Source of the DNA: CAZFYZ01 sp964523735
Lineage (GTDB): Bacteria > Armatimonadota > UBA5829
Direction of reading: 5' to 3'
DNA: 7,192 nt
Assembly (NCBI GenBank): GCA_964523735.1
Contig: CAZFYZ010000169.1
Location: 1 to 7,192 of the forward strand
Translations under genes and position numbers: made by a program
Shown here: positions 1 to 5,887 of the stretch, piece after piece
How positions within the stretch are numbered: the stretch's first letter is position 1
Layout of the letters: each line of letters starts with the position of its first letter
The notes under the pieces: generated by a model
The model's database searches: none
Told to the model about the DNA's origin: nothing
The model's input: only the letters and a program-made list of their open reading frames with translations

Positions 1-1
1 G

Positions 2-308
2 GCGCCGCGGCCTCGCATTCCGGAGGAGCTGGCGCTGGTCGGTGTGGGCGACTCGCCGCTGGACAGTCTGCTGGCCGGTGTGGCGTTGTCGTCCGTGCAA
101 CTGCCCGGAAGGCGCATCGGCGAACGCGCTGCCGCGCGACTCGCGTCTCTCCTTGTGGAGCGGGACGGCGCGCCGGTTGTGGAGCGGCTGGCGCCCGAGG
201 GCCTGGCGGTGCGCGCCTCTTCGGCGCTGGTCCTGCAGGACGACGCCATCGTGGCCAAGGCGCTGGGATTCATGCGGCAATCGCTGGCACAGCCGCTGGA
301 CATGTCCA
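2..308 (+). pseudogene. XylR-like (LacI-type sensor / AraC) regulator, internal fragment cut at a junction
   Basis: The reading frame is open from base 2 and reads as the last part of a periplasmic-binding-protein-like sensor domain: IPEELALVGVGDSPLDSLL, then LSSVQLPGRRIGERAA, then a linker with DDAIVAKALGFMRQ. This order is typical of XylR-type regulators, which have a LacI-like sugar sensor followed by an AraC helix-turn-helix; the last segment is the first helix of the AraC part. The N-terminus lies outside the window. Similarity ends at QPLDM, near base 300, and the remaining frame to a TAG at 392-394 is unrelated because it is antisense to the transketolase gene. The DNA-binding helices are therefore missing. 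This stretch is about 73% GC, far above the rest of the window. Family assignment is fairly safe. Whether the gene is truly broken or only joined wrongly in assembly cannot be decided here. Confidence 0.7.
297..308. repeat. 12-bp perfect palindrome at the gene/composition junction
   Basis: TGGACATGTCCA is self-complementary. The XylR-like frame reads LDMS through it on the plus strand and the transketolase frame reads VDMS through it on the minus strand. Each protein loses similarity to its family immediately on the far side. GC content drops from about 73% (1-300) to about 54% (301-480) here, so it marks the joint between two unrelated sequences. Confidence 0.75.
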
Positions 309-675
309 CGCCCTTAGTCTTAATCATGTCAGGGTGGCCCTGCAGTTTGCTGTTGACACAGTCGAATGTGCACAGGCAGTCTGAATCAAGGTAGCCCCTC
401 GCACACAAAGTCGCATAAAGACCTGCTGAGGCGTGCCCCTTGGACAACACAAGTCTGTCCCTCTCCATCCAATCAGGCCGCTTGGGGTCGACCTTCATCA
501 CGTGGAAATACAGGGACGTCAGTATGTCGGTCACCGAGAGCGACCCCCCAGGGTGCCCTGCCCCAGACTTGTGCAGGGTCTTGATGATGAGCTTTCGGAT
601 CTCATTTGCTGTTTGGCTGAGTTCCTGAGCTTTACTTTCCGTAAGTGCCGGAAAGGCACTTGAGGTTACGTTCAC
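298..675 (-). CDS. Transketolase, N-terminal subunit (3'-truncated)
   Basis: Translation from a GTG at 675 gives about 126 residues matching the thiamine-diphosphate-binding N-terminal half of transketolase in its split, two-subunit form. Visible family blocks are IRKLIIKTLHKSGAGHPGGS (26-45), RDRLVLSKGHASAGLYATL (72-90) and LQGHPDMIKTKGVDMS (111-126). The last is normally followed by TGSLGQG, but here the sequence switches to the junction. The full subunit is usually about 270-290 residues, so over half is missing. The frame stays open to base 1, but that part is antisense to the XylR-like fragment and not transketolase. The start is supported by GAGAGG seven bases upstream. It is the last visible gene of the operon, 74 bp after the oxidoreductase. 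A C-terminal subunit gene would be expected next. Transketolase moves two-carbon units between sugar phosphates, here plausibly using triose phosphate from KDPG cleavage. Confidence 0.88.
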
Positions 676-700
676 TGCAATACCTCTCGTTCTTCTTAGC

Positions 701-739
701 GCGGTGTGAATCGAGACTTTCGGCTCCAACTCACACCGC
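701..739 (-). repeat. Inverted repeat between oxidoreductase and transketolase genes
   Basis: GCGGTGTGA (701-709) and TCACACCGC (731-739) form a perfect 9-bp stem around a 21-base loop. It lies inside the 74-bp gap just after the oxidoreductase stop. No T-run follows on the minus strand, so it does not look like a standard intrinsic terminator. An mRNA processing or stability element is possible. Confidence 0.55.
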
Positions 740-749
740 CCTGTGTTCG

Positions 750-1766
750 TCATGCATTTGCCAATGCGTTTAGCTCGTCCCATACGTGGTCGTCCAGCGG
801 GATGCCGTTCGCGCCACGGTCACGAGCCTTGAGATACTCCGGCTCACCGGGAGCCAAAACGCTCTTGAAGCCCTCAGCGGGCGGGACCTGGTGAATCTCC
901 TCCACCATCTTGGCCATACCTGCGAGGAATGTCTCAGCTCCGGCGAACACTTTGAAGTTGATCGCAGCCACCATGTGACAGAGCTTACGCTTCTGCTCGT
1001 AGTCACCGTACATGGTGACCACATTCGGGCCAAATGCCCCGCCACAGAGTAGGCCGGTCATAACGTCAACGATAGCTCCCAGACCGTAGCCTTTGGGTCC
1101 GGCCGCGGGAGCGAGCCAGGTCATTTTGTGGGGGTCGGTCGTCTTCGAGCCATCCTCAGCCACGCCCCACTCCTCCGGCACGGGCTGATTGAGACCCTGA
1201 GCTTTCACTATGTGGCCCCACGCCACCAGCGAGGTGGCCATGTCCAACATAACAGGCTGGCCGGTTGACGACGGTCCGCCGATGCACAGCGGGTTCGTTC
1301 CGAAGAAAGGCTGCTTTCCGCCGAATGCCGTCACGCGCTTATCGGTCTGCGAGAATGCCATCCCGATCTTGCCAGCCTTGATCGCCGTAGTCACGTGGAA
1401 TGAGAGCGCCCCGCAGTGCGAGGAGTTGTTCACTCCGACGAAGCCCACGCCGCTCTCTTCCGCGATCTTCACGGCCTCGCGCATGGCAAGATAGGCACTC
1501 ACATGGCCCAAGCCGTCATCGCCGTCAAGCATCGCTGTTGCCGCCGATGTGCGGGTCACATTGTTCGAAGCCTTGGGGTTGATAGAGCCCGTCTGGATCC
1601 TCTTGATGTAGTGAGCCACCCGCAAAACACCGTGGCTGTCCACACCGGTCAGGTTGGCATGCACCAGGCACTCCGCAGCGATTGCGGCATCTGCCGAGGG
1701 CACTCCGTTCTTCTCGAAGATCCCGGAAACCAGAGCCTTGAGTTCACTGGCCTGAATCGTTTTCAT
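750..1766 (-). CDS. Malate/L-lactate dehydrogenase family (YjmC/AllD-like) NAD(P)-dependent oxidoreductase
   Basis: A 338-residue protein of normal length for the Ldh_2 family (PF02615), which reduces 2-keto acids or oxidises 2-hydroxy acids with NAD(P)H and is unrelated to classical Rossmann lactate dehydrogenases. Family blocks visible: VDSHGVLR (42-49, with His45 and Arg49 expected in the active site), NNSSHCGA (113-120, His117), FGTNP (155-159), LDMATS (174-179) and PKGYGLG (224-230). The ATG overlaps the kinase stop as ATGA, which implies translational coupling. Members include malate, ureidoglycolate, 2,3-diketogulonate and sulfolactate dehydrogenases, so the substrate is not fixed by sequence. 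Its position beside KDG kinase and KDPG aldolase, and the presence of yjmC in the B. subtilis hexuronate operon, suggest a hexonate- or uronate-derived keto acid. Family confidence is high; the substrate is inferred. Confidence 0.92.
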   Translation of the reverse strand: MKTIQASELKALVSGIFEKNGVPSADAAIAAECLVHANLTGVDSHGVLRVAHYIKRIQTGSINPKASNNVTRTSAATAMLDGDDGLGHVSAYLAMREAVKIAEESGVGFVGVNNSSHCGALSFHVTTAIKAGKIGMAFSQTDKRVTAFGGKQPFFGTNPLCIGGPSSTGQPVMLDMATSLVAWGHIVKAQGLNQPVPEEWGVAEDGSKTTDPHKMTWLAPAAGPKGYGLGAIVDVMTGLLCGGAFGPNVVTMYGDYEQKRKLCHMVAAINFKVFAGAETFLAGMAKMVEEIHQVPPAEGFKSVLAPGEPEYLKARDRGANGIPLDDHVWDELNALANA

Positions 1767-2794
1767 CTCTGCACTCTTCCCGAAGCATCGCCACCCATCA
1801 GCTTCTGGACCTCAGAGAGCGAGACCCTGTTGAAGTCGCCGATGATCGAGTGCTTCAGGCAGCTCGCTGCTACGGCGAAGTTGAGGGCGTCCTGCTTGCT
1901 CTCGTAGTTGTTGAGACCGTAGATGAGACCCGACGCGAACGAATCCCCGCCGCCGACGCGGTCGGTGATATCGTTGATGTCGTAATGGTTGCTCAGGTAG
2001 AACTTCTCTCGATCGTTCAGGCAACCCGACCAACCATTGATATCTGCGCTCTTGCTCTCGCGCAGGGTGATCGCCATCACCTGAAGGTTCGGATAGGTGT
2101 CAAGCACCTTCTTGGACAGCGCCTCGTATTTCGCCGTGTCAAGCTCGCCGCTCTCAACGTCGACGTCAACCGTGACTCCAAGCGACTTCTGGCAGTCTTC
2201 CTCATTGGCGATGCCGACATCCACAAACTTCACCAGTTCGCCCATGACCTCGGGAGCCGTCTTGCCATACTTCCAGAGCTTGCCGCGATAGTTGAAGTCG
2301 CAGGAGACCGTCAGGCCCATCTTCTTCGCTGCCTTGACCGACTCCATCGAAAGCTCCGCAGCCGACGCGCTGATGGCAGGTGTTATGCCGGTGATGTGGA
2401 ACCAGTCGGCTCCCTTGAAGACCTTCTCCCAGTCGATGTCGCCCGGCTTCGCCAGCGCGATCGACGAAGCGGCGCGATCGTAGACCACCTTGGAGGCGCG
2501 CTGATTGGCGCCGCTCTCCAGGAAGTAGATCCCTACTCTGCCGGAGCCCCTGACGATGAGGGAAGTATCAACGTTGAACCTTCTCAGCTCGCCGATGCAA
2601 GCCTCAGCAATGTCATTCGAGGGCAGAGCCGTCACGAACGCCGCGTCCATACCGTAGTTAGCCAGCGACACCGCAACGTTTGCCTCGCCGCCGCCGAATG
2701 TTGCCTCCAGCATCGGGCTCTGGAAGAGCTTCTCAAAACCCGGGGACTTCAGCCTAAGCATTATCTCGCCAAATGTGATTACGCGTTTTGCCAT
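1763..2794 (-). CDS. kdgK: 2-keto-3-deoxygluconate kinase (PfkB/ribokinase family)
   Basis: A 343-residue PfkB-family sugar kinase. It probably phosphorylates 2-keto-3-deoxygluconate to KDPG with ATP. The N-terminal signature GGGEANVAVSLANYG lies at 34-48. DFNYRGKLW (166-174) is a block seen in KDG kinases. The C-terminal signature DRVGGGDSFASGLIYGL lies at 278-294, with Asp284 as the expected catalytic base after the Gly-rich anion hole. The ATG at 2794 is chosen over the in-frame ATG at 2818 because AGGAG lies about ten bases upstream of it and the upper ATG has no ribosome site. The gene starts 96 bp after the aldolase and ends overlapping the oxidoreductase by four bases. Pairing with a KDPG aldolase is what makes KDG the best substrate; fructokinase-like activity is the main alternative. 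Confidence 0.9.
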   Translation of the reverse strand: MAKRVITFGEIMLRLKSPGFEKLFQSPMLEATFGGGEANVAVSLANYGMDAAFVTALPSNDIAEACIGELRRFNVDTSLIVRGSGRVGIYFLESGANQRASKVVYDRAASSIALAKPGDIDWEKVFKGADWFHITGITPAISASAAELSMESVKAAKKMGLTVSCDFNYRGKLWKYGKTAPEVMGELVKFVDVGIANEEDCQKSLGVTVDVDVESGELDTAKYEALSKKVLDTYPNLQVMAITLRESKSADINGWSGCLNDREKFYLSNHYDINDITDRVGGGDSFASGLIYGLNNYESKQDALNFAVAASCLKHSIIGDFNRVSLSEVQKLMGGDASGRVQR

Positions 2795-2817
2795 TTCGTT
2801 GTTTCTCCTAGCCAGCA

Positions 2818-2835
2818 TTATTCGTAAGCGAATAA
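2818..2835 (-). repeat. Short inverted repeat upstream of the kinase
   Basis: TTATTCG (2818-2824) and CGAATAA (2829-2835) pair perfectly around a 4-base loop. It sits between the larger hairpin and the kinase ribosome site. It shares a TATTC/GAATA core with that hairpin, which may be chance. A weak RNA hairpin or protein site is possible. Confidence 0.4.
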
Positions 2836-2841
2836 GCCAGG

Positions 2842-2884
2842 CTGGCCCGCACTATTCATTCTACTTGTGAATAGTGCGGGCTAG
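2842..2884 (-). repeat. Strong intercistronic hairpin between aldolase and kinase genes
   Basis: GCCCGCACTATTCA (2845-2858) and TGAATAGTGCGGGC (2868-2881) are perfect 14-bp arms around a 9-base loop. A G-U pair and two more pairs extend the stem to 17. It begins seven bases after the aldolase stop. On the minus strand it is followed by CCTGGCTTATT, not a T-run, so it is not a canonical terminator. It would suit a stem that protects the upstream message from 3' exonucleases or that partly attenuates transcription into the kinase. Confidence 0.7.
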
Positions 2885-2890
2885 CTCTGC

Positions 2891-3847
2891 CTATTTCTTC
2901 TGCAACAGGTGGAACGCAAATCCGCCCACCTCGTCCTTGAGGTAAACCGCAACCATCGGGTCGCCCTTGGCCGTGGACATGTCCACCGCAACGCCCATTC
3001 GCTCGAAGTAAGCGATCGCTCGCTTGATGTTGGCAGTCTCGATCGCGACGTGGCCGTTCTTGCCGAGGTACATCGACTTCATTACTTCGAAGGCTGTGCC
3101 GGCGAAGTTGGAGCTGTTGCCCTCCTTGACCGGCATGCCAAACAGACCCGAGAGGGCCTTGGTGATCGACAGCGACGCATCGCCGTCGGGAGTGTTGATT
3201 CCCACGTGCGCCAGCTTGAAGCCGAGCATCGTCTGCACCGCCTCGCGTGTGACGCGGGTGATATCTTCAAAGTTGCCGGCCTTGATAACGTCAGCCTTGG
3301 CTATCCAGGTCCCGCCGCAGGCCAGAATCTTGTTGAACGACAGGTAATCGTTCAGGTTTGCGGTCGTAACGCCGCCGGTAGGGATGAACCTGAGTCCGCC
3401 ATAGGGCGCCGCAATGGCCTTTAGCATACTCAGGCCACCCAGAGCCTCCGCCGGGAAGAACTTCACAACTTCGAGACCGAAGCCCACTGCGGCCGCAAGG
3501 TCGGTCGGGTTTGAGCAGCCGGGCGTTATCGGCACGCCCTTGTCCAGGCAGTACTTGACCACCACAGGGTCAAAACCAGGGCTCACGATAAACTTCGATC
3601 CGGCATCTATCGCCCGCTGAGCCTGCTCGGTCGTTAGGACCGTGCCGGCGCCTACCAAGATATCCGGCAACTCCCTGGTCACGTTCTTGATCGCCTGCTC
3701 CGCCGCTGCCGTGCGGAAAGTAATCTCGGCCAGAGGCAGACCGCCCTCGGCCATCGCCTTGCAAAGAGGCACCGCGTCATCAGCGTTGTCGATAACGACA
3801 ACCGGCACTATTCCGAAATCTTCGATTGCTTTGAGAACGTCGTTCAC
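2891..3847 (-). CDS. kdgA: KDPG/KHG aldolase with C-terminal VOC-like domain
   Basis: Residues 1-208 are a class I 2-keto-3-deoxy-6-phosphogluconate aldolase, which splits KDPG into pyruvate and glyceraldehyde-3-phosphate. AEITFRT (40-46) contains Glu41 and Arg45, and GAGTV (66-70) follows. VVKFFPAE (127-134) holds Lys129, the expected Schiff-base lysine, and RFIPTGGV (153-160) holds Thr157. Single-domain enzymes are about 205-215 residues; this one is 318. The extra part from about 213 (LAHVGIN) to the end resembles a glyoxalase/VOC fold, with GHVAIETANIKRAIAYFERM at 265-284. The start is GTG 3847, because AAGGAGGA (3862-3855) lies eight bases upstream. The TTG at 3865 would place that ribosome site inside the gene. 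Flanking KDG kinase supports KDPG as substrate. The role of the VOC-like part is unknown. Confidence 0.9.
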   Translation of the reverse strand: MNDVLKAIEDFGIVPVVVIDNADDAVPLCKAMAEGGLPLAEITFRTAAAEQAIKNVTRELPDILVGAGTVLTTEQAQRAIDAGSKFIVSPGFDPVVVKYCLDKGVPITPGCSNPTDLAAAVGFGLEVVKFFPAEALGGLSMLKAIAAPYGGLRFIPTGGVTTANLNDYLSFNKILACGGTWIAKADVIKAGNFEDITRVTREAVQTMLGFKLAHVGINTPDGDASLSITKALSGLFGMPVKEGNSSNFAGTAFEVMKSMYLGKNGHVAIETANIKRAIAYFERMGVAVDMSTAKGDPMVAVYLKDEVGGFAFHLLQKK

Positions 3848-3854
3848 CTGAAAT

Positions 3855-3862
3855 TCCTCCTT
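3855..3862 (-). promoter_or_regulatory. Ribosome binding site of the aldolase gene (fixes a GTG start)
   Basis: AAGGAGGA on the minus strand is a near-perfect Shine-Dalgarno sequence. The only start codon at a normal distance is the GTG at 3847, so the TTG at 3865, which precedes it, should not be used. Confidence 0.85.
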
Positions 3863-3883
3863 CAAATATGCGGAGCATATTTG
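3863..3883 (-). repeat. 9-bp palindromic hairpin abutting the aldolase ribosome site
   Basis: CAAATATGC and GCATATTTG are perfect arms with a 3-base loop (GGA on plus, UCC in the mRNA). The hairpin touches the Shine-Dalgarno sequence at 3862. It could affect ribosome access or be a protein operator. Function is unknown. Confidence 0.55.
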
Positions 3884-3910
3884 GTCCCTTCGTGGCGAAT
3901 ACGGCAGCTC

Positions 3911-3950
3911 GTCGCGCTATGCGCGAGCCCGGAGCCGCGCATAGCGCGGC
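3911..3950 (-). repeat. Strong GC-rich intercistronic hairpin between SDR and aldolase genes
   Basis: CGCGCTATGCGCG (3913-3925) and CGCGCATAGCGCG (3936-3948) are perfect 13-bp arms around a 10-base loop. A wobble pair and a further G-C pair extend it to 15. No T-run follows on the minus strand. It sits mid-gap between the SDR stop and the aldolase start, and resembles an mRNA stability or processing stem more than a terminator. Confidence 0.65.
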
Positions 3951-3989
3951 AGAACTGCACAGCAGTCGCGAGGGTGTTCACCACGATCC

Positions 3990-4826
3990 CTATACTCCAC
4001 CAAAAGCTGCGAATCCGCCGTCCACAGGGATCACTGCCCCGGACACGAACTGGGTCAAATCGGAAAACAAGACAAGAGTCTGACCGACGAGATCCTCAGG
4101 CTTGCCGAAACGTCTCATCGGCGTGTGAGCGATTATCTGCTTGCCACGTTCGGTCAGCTCGCCCGTCTTCTCGTCAGTCAATAGGAACCTGTTCTGGTCT
4201 GTCAAAAGAAACCCCGGCGCTATCGCGTTAACGCGCACGTCCGGAGTATAGTGGACGGCAATGTAGTTCGCCAACCACTGCGTGAAGTTGATGATCGCGG
4301 CTTTGGCCGCCGAGTAGAATGCCTGGCGAGTGAGCGGCTTGATACCGGACATCGACGAGATGTTGACGATTGCCCCGCTCCCCTGGTCGACCATGAGCTT
4401 GGCGAAAACCTGTGTCGGCAGGAACGTGCCCATGAAGTTGAGGTCCATCGCAGCTCGAACGCCATCCTCGGGCAGATCGAAGAATGACATCTCGTCACTT
4501 GTGGTGGCCGTCTTCACAGCCCCGCCAGCGCCGTTGAGCAGGAAATCAACCCTGCCGTACTTGTCGGTGATGCGCTTGGCAAGCTCCTCAAGGCCCGCCT
4601 TGTCCAGCACACTGGCCTCAAAACCCGTGCCGTCGCCGCCGCGCTCACGGATACGAGCCGCCGCCGCGTCGGCTGCGTCCTTTCTGAGGTCAACAACGGC
4701 TACCTTTGCGCCGCAGTCCGCAAGAGCCGAAGCGATAGTTGAGCATATGACCCCGCCACCGCCGGTAACCACGGCTACTTTGTTCGTGAAATCAAGAGAC
4801 TTTGTGAAATCCATCGAGTAAGTCAT
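3990..4826 (-). CDS. uxuB: SDR-family D-mannonate oxidoreductase (fructuronate reductase), YjmF/UxuB-like
   Basis: A 278-residue classical short-chain dehydrogenase. The cofactor loop TGGGGVIC (21-28) has the form typical of the SDR mannonate oxidoreductase subfamily rather than the usual TGxxxGxG. NGAGG follows at 98-102, then Asn130, Ser158 and YSAAK (Tyr171, Lys175), so the catalytic tetrad is complete. APGFLLTDQNRFLL (203-216), HTPMRRFGKPEDL and the C-terminal VDGGFAAFGGV also match the B. subtilis YjmF (UxuB) type. This enzyme interconverts D-fructuronate and D-mannonate with NAD(H). GGAGGAG directly abuts the ATG at 4826 (very short spacing), so initiation at the ATG at 4814, twelve bases further on, is equally possible; that would give 274 residues. 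Mannonate dehydratase, the next step, is not in the window. Gluconate 5-dehydrogenase or KduD-like activity are weaker alternatives. Confidence 0.87.
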   Translation of the reverse strand: MTYSMDFTKSLDFTNKVAVVTGGGGVICSTIASALADCGAKVAVVDLRKDAADAAAARIRERGGDGTGFEASVLDKAGLEELAKRITDKYGRVDFLLNGAGGAVKTATTSDEMSFFDLPEDGVRAAMDLNFMGTFLPTQVFAKLMVDQGSGAIVNISSMSGIKPLTRQAFYSAAKAAIINFTQWLANYIAVHYTPDVRVNAIAPGFLLTDQNRFLLTDEKTGELTERGKQIIAHTPMRRFGKPEDLVGQTLVLFSDLTQFVSGAVIPVDGGFAAFGGV

Positions 4827-4942
4827 CTCCTCCGTAGTGCATAAATCCCAAGCCGGACGTTCAACACCGACTGCACCGTTCTACGATCTCGCCCCTCATG
4901 AGTTCAGCGTTCAGAATGACGATCATTCCCGCAGCGCCGCTC

Positions 4943-5713
4943 CTAGGGTTTGCCTGCCAGCGAGCCACTCCCCTCTCGCTTGGATCTCCTGGATCGTCTC
5001 CGTGGGCTGGGCGAGCGCTCAGTGTCCAGAGCGGCCCCGACTTCCTCTATCCAACTCAAGTTAACTGCCAGGGAGTCTTCAACGTGCTGCCTCCCTGCTG
5101 CCTCGGCTGCAGCGCCATCGCGCGCCAGAATCGCGTTGATGATCTCATTGTGGACTTGCTTGCGCTCGGGTGCGAGCCTCACGCTGTTTGCAAGAGCCGG
5201 TGGAATGCCGCGGCTCATCCCAAACGCCCTCATGCTGCAGCGCATAATCGACAGGTTCTCGAACGTCCTCTCGAGGTCGAGACAGTGGGCGCCGCGAACC
5301 ACGGCGACGTGAAAATCGATGTCGGTTCTTATGTTGGCCTCGGCATCGCCGGCGTCTATCGAGGTACAGAAAGCCTCGTCCGCGGCGACGATAGCTGCCA
5401 TATCCGCTGCCGTTGCCTCTTCCACGCAGAGCCTCGCCGCCAGACCCTCATGAACAGCACGGATGTGGTAGATGTGGACGATGTCCTTCTGTGTCCACTG
5501 CCTGACTGATGCGCCCATCCCCGGGGTGTTGACCACCAGGCCATCACGTTCCAGCATTCGAAGCGCGGAAACGACAGGAACCAGACTAATGCCACCTATC
5601 TCGACCGCGAGCGTCCGGAGGACCAATCGCTCGCCAGGAGGCAGACGCCCGTCAAGGATCCTCTGCTTGATCTCCAAATATGCAGCTTCCTCGACGGATG
5701 TTGCTGCAGCCAT
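4943..5713 (-). CDS. GntR-family transcriptional regulator, FadR subfamily (FCD domain)
   Basis: A 256-residue regulator. Residues 10-70 form a winged helix-turn-helix (YLEIKQRILDGRLPPGERL, then ALRMLERDGLVV), and about 78-220 are an all-helical FCD ligand domain. Asp131-x3-His135, His188 and His210 sit where the family binds a metal that holds carboxylate effectors. Start ATG 5713 is chosen because GGAGGT (5723-5718) lies five bases upstream; the TTG at 5725 overlaps that site. The recognition-helix region reads SLVPVVSAL where most relatives have TPVREAL. The last 25 residues are an Arg/Ser-rich tail beyond the usual domain end. As the first gene after a strong promoter it probably controls this operon and itself, responding to a sugar acid or KDG-type intermediate. 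Effector and repressor/activator role are inferred. Confidence 0.9.
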   Translation of the reverse strand: MAAATSVEEAAYLEIKQRILDGRLPPGERLVLRTLAVEIGGISLVPVVSALRMLERDGLVVNTPGMGASVRQWTQKDIVHIYHIRAVHEGLAARLCVEEATAADMAAIVAADEAFCTSIDAGDAEANIRTDIDFHVAVVRGAHCLDLERTFENLSIMRCSMRAFGMSRGIPPALANSVRLAPERKQVHNEIINAILARDGAAAEAAGRQHVEDSLAVNLSWIEEVGAALDTERSPSPRRRSRRSKREGSGSLAGKP

Positions 5714-5758
5714 TCGGACCTCCAATCGCCTGGCCGTGCGCGCTTGCTCAAGTATGTT

Positions 5759-5769
5759 CTAACAGTTAG
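5759..5769. promoter_or_regulatory. Candidate operator in the regulator leader
   Basis: CTAACAGTTAG is an 11-base palindrome (five bases either side of a central A). It lies about 11-21 bases downstream of the predicted transcription start of the GntR gene. FCD regulators often bind short palindromes of this size near their own promoter. It does not match a known consensus exactly, so this is a weak suggestion. Confidence 0.3.
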
Positions 5770-5786
5770 CGCGCCAGACGTGGACC

Positions 5787-5815
5787 ATTATGCCACTCGC
5801 TTGAGGTTATGTCAA
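5787..5815 (-). promoter_or_regulatory. Sigma-70-type promoter for the regulator and catabolic operon
   Basis: On the minus strand TTGACA (5815-5810) and CATAAT (5792-5787) are separated by exactly 17 bases. The predicted start near 5780 leaves a leader of about 67 bases before the GntR ATG at 5713. It is back to back with the tRNA promoter. Confidence 0.75.
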
Positions 5816-5832
5816 GGAGCATAGTGCAAAGC

Positions 5833-5855
5833 AGGTGTCATTTTTATTGACACCT
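5833..5855. repeat. 8+8 bp inverted repeat between divergent promoters
   Basis: AGGTGTCA (5833-5840) and TGACACCT (5848-5855) are perfect inverted arms with a 7-base T-rich spacer. The right arm overlaps the -35 box of the tRNA promoter. The whole element lies about 53-75 bases upstream of the predicted GntR operon start. It could be a regulator-binding site, or a relic of a small repeat. There is no T-run after it, so a terminator is unlikely. Confidence 0.55.
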
Positions 5856-5876
5856 ACCTCGGCAAGCGGGTATAAT
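5847..5876 (+). promoter_or_regulatory. Consensus sigma-70 promoter of the tRNA-Leu gene
   Basis: Exact TTGACA (5847-5852) and exact TATAAT (5871-5876) are separated by 18 bases. The tRNA begins at 5888, about 12 bases after the -10 box, leaving a very short 5' leader. This is a typical strong stable-RNA promoter. Confidence 0.85.
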
Positions 5877-5887
5877 CTGGTTGCCTC

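Noticed and set aside
44..394. Plus-strand 116-residue frame taken as one intact protein
   Set aside because: Only the first part resembles a XylR-type regulator; beyond about base 300 it is antisense to transketolase coding sequence.
1850..2827. Long plus-strand open frame (325 codons) antisense to the kinase
   Set aside because: The minus strand encodes a clear PfkB kinase with both family signatures; the plus frame has no recognisable domain and is a by-product of codon bias.
2842..2884. Hairpin as an intrinsic transcription terminator of the aldolase gene
   Set aside because: No T-run follows the stem on the minus strand, and the next gene continues the same pathway after only 96 bp.
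5833..5855. Inverted repeat as a terminator or transposon end
   Set aside because: There is no T-run beyond the stem, no transposase and no matching second end in the window.
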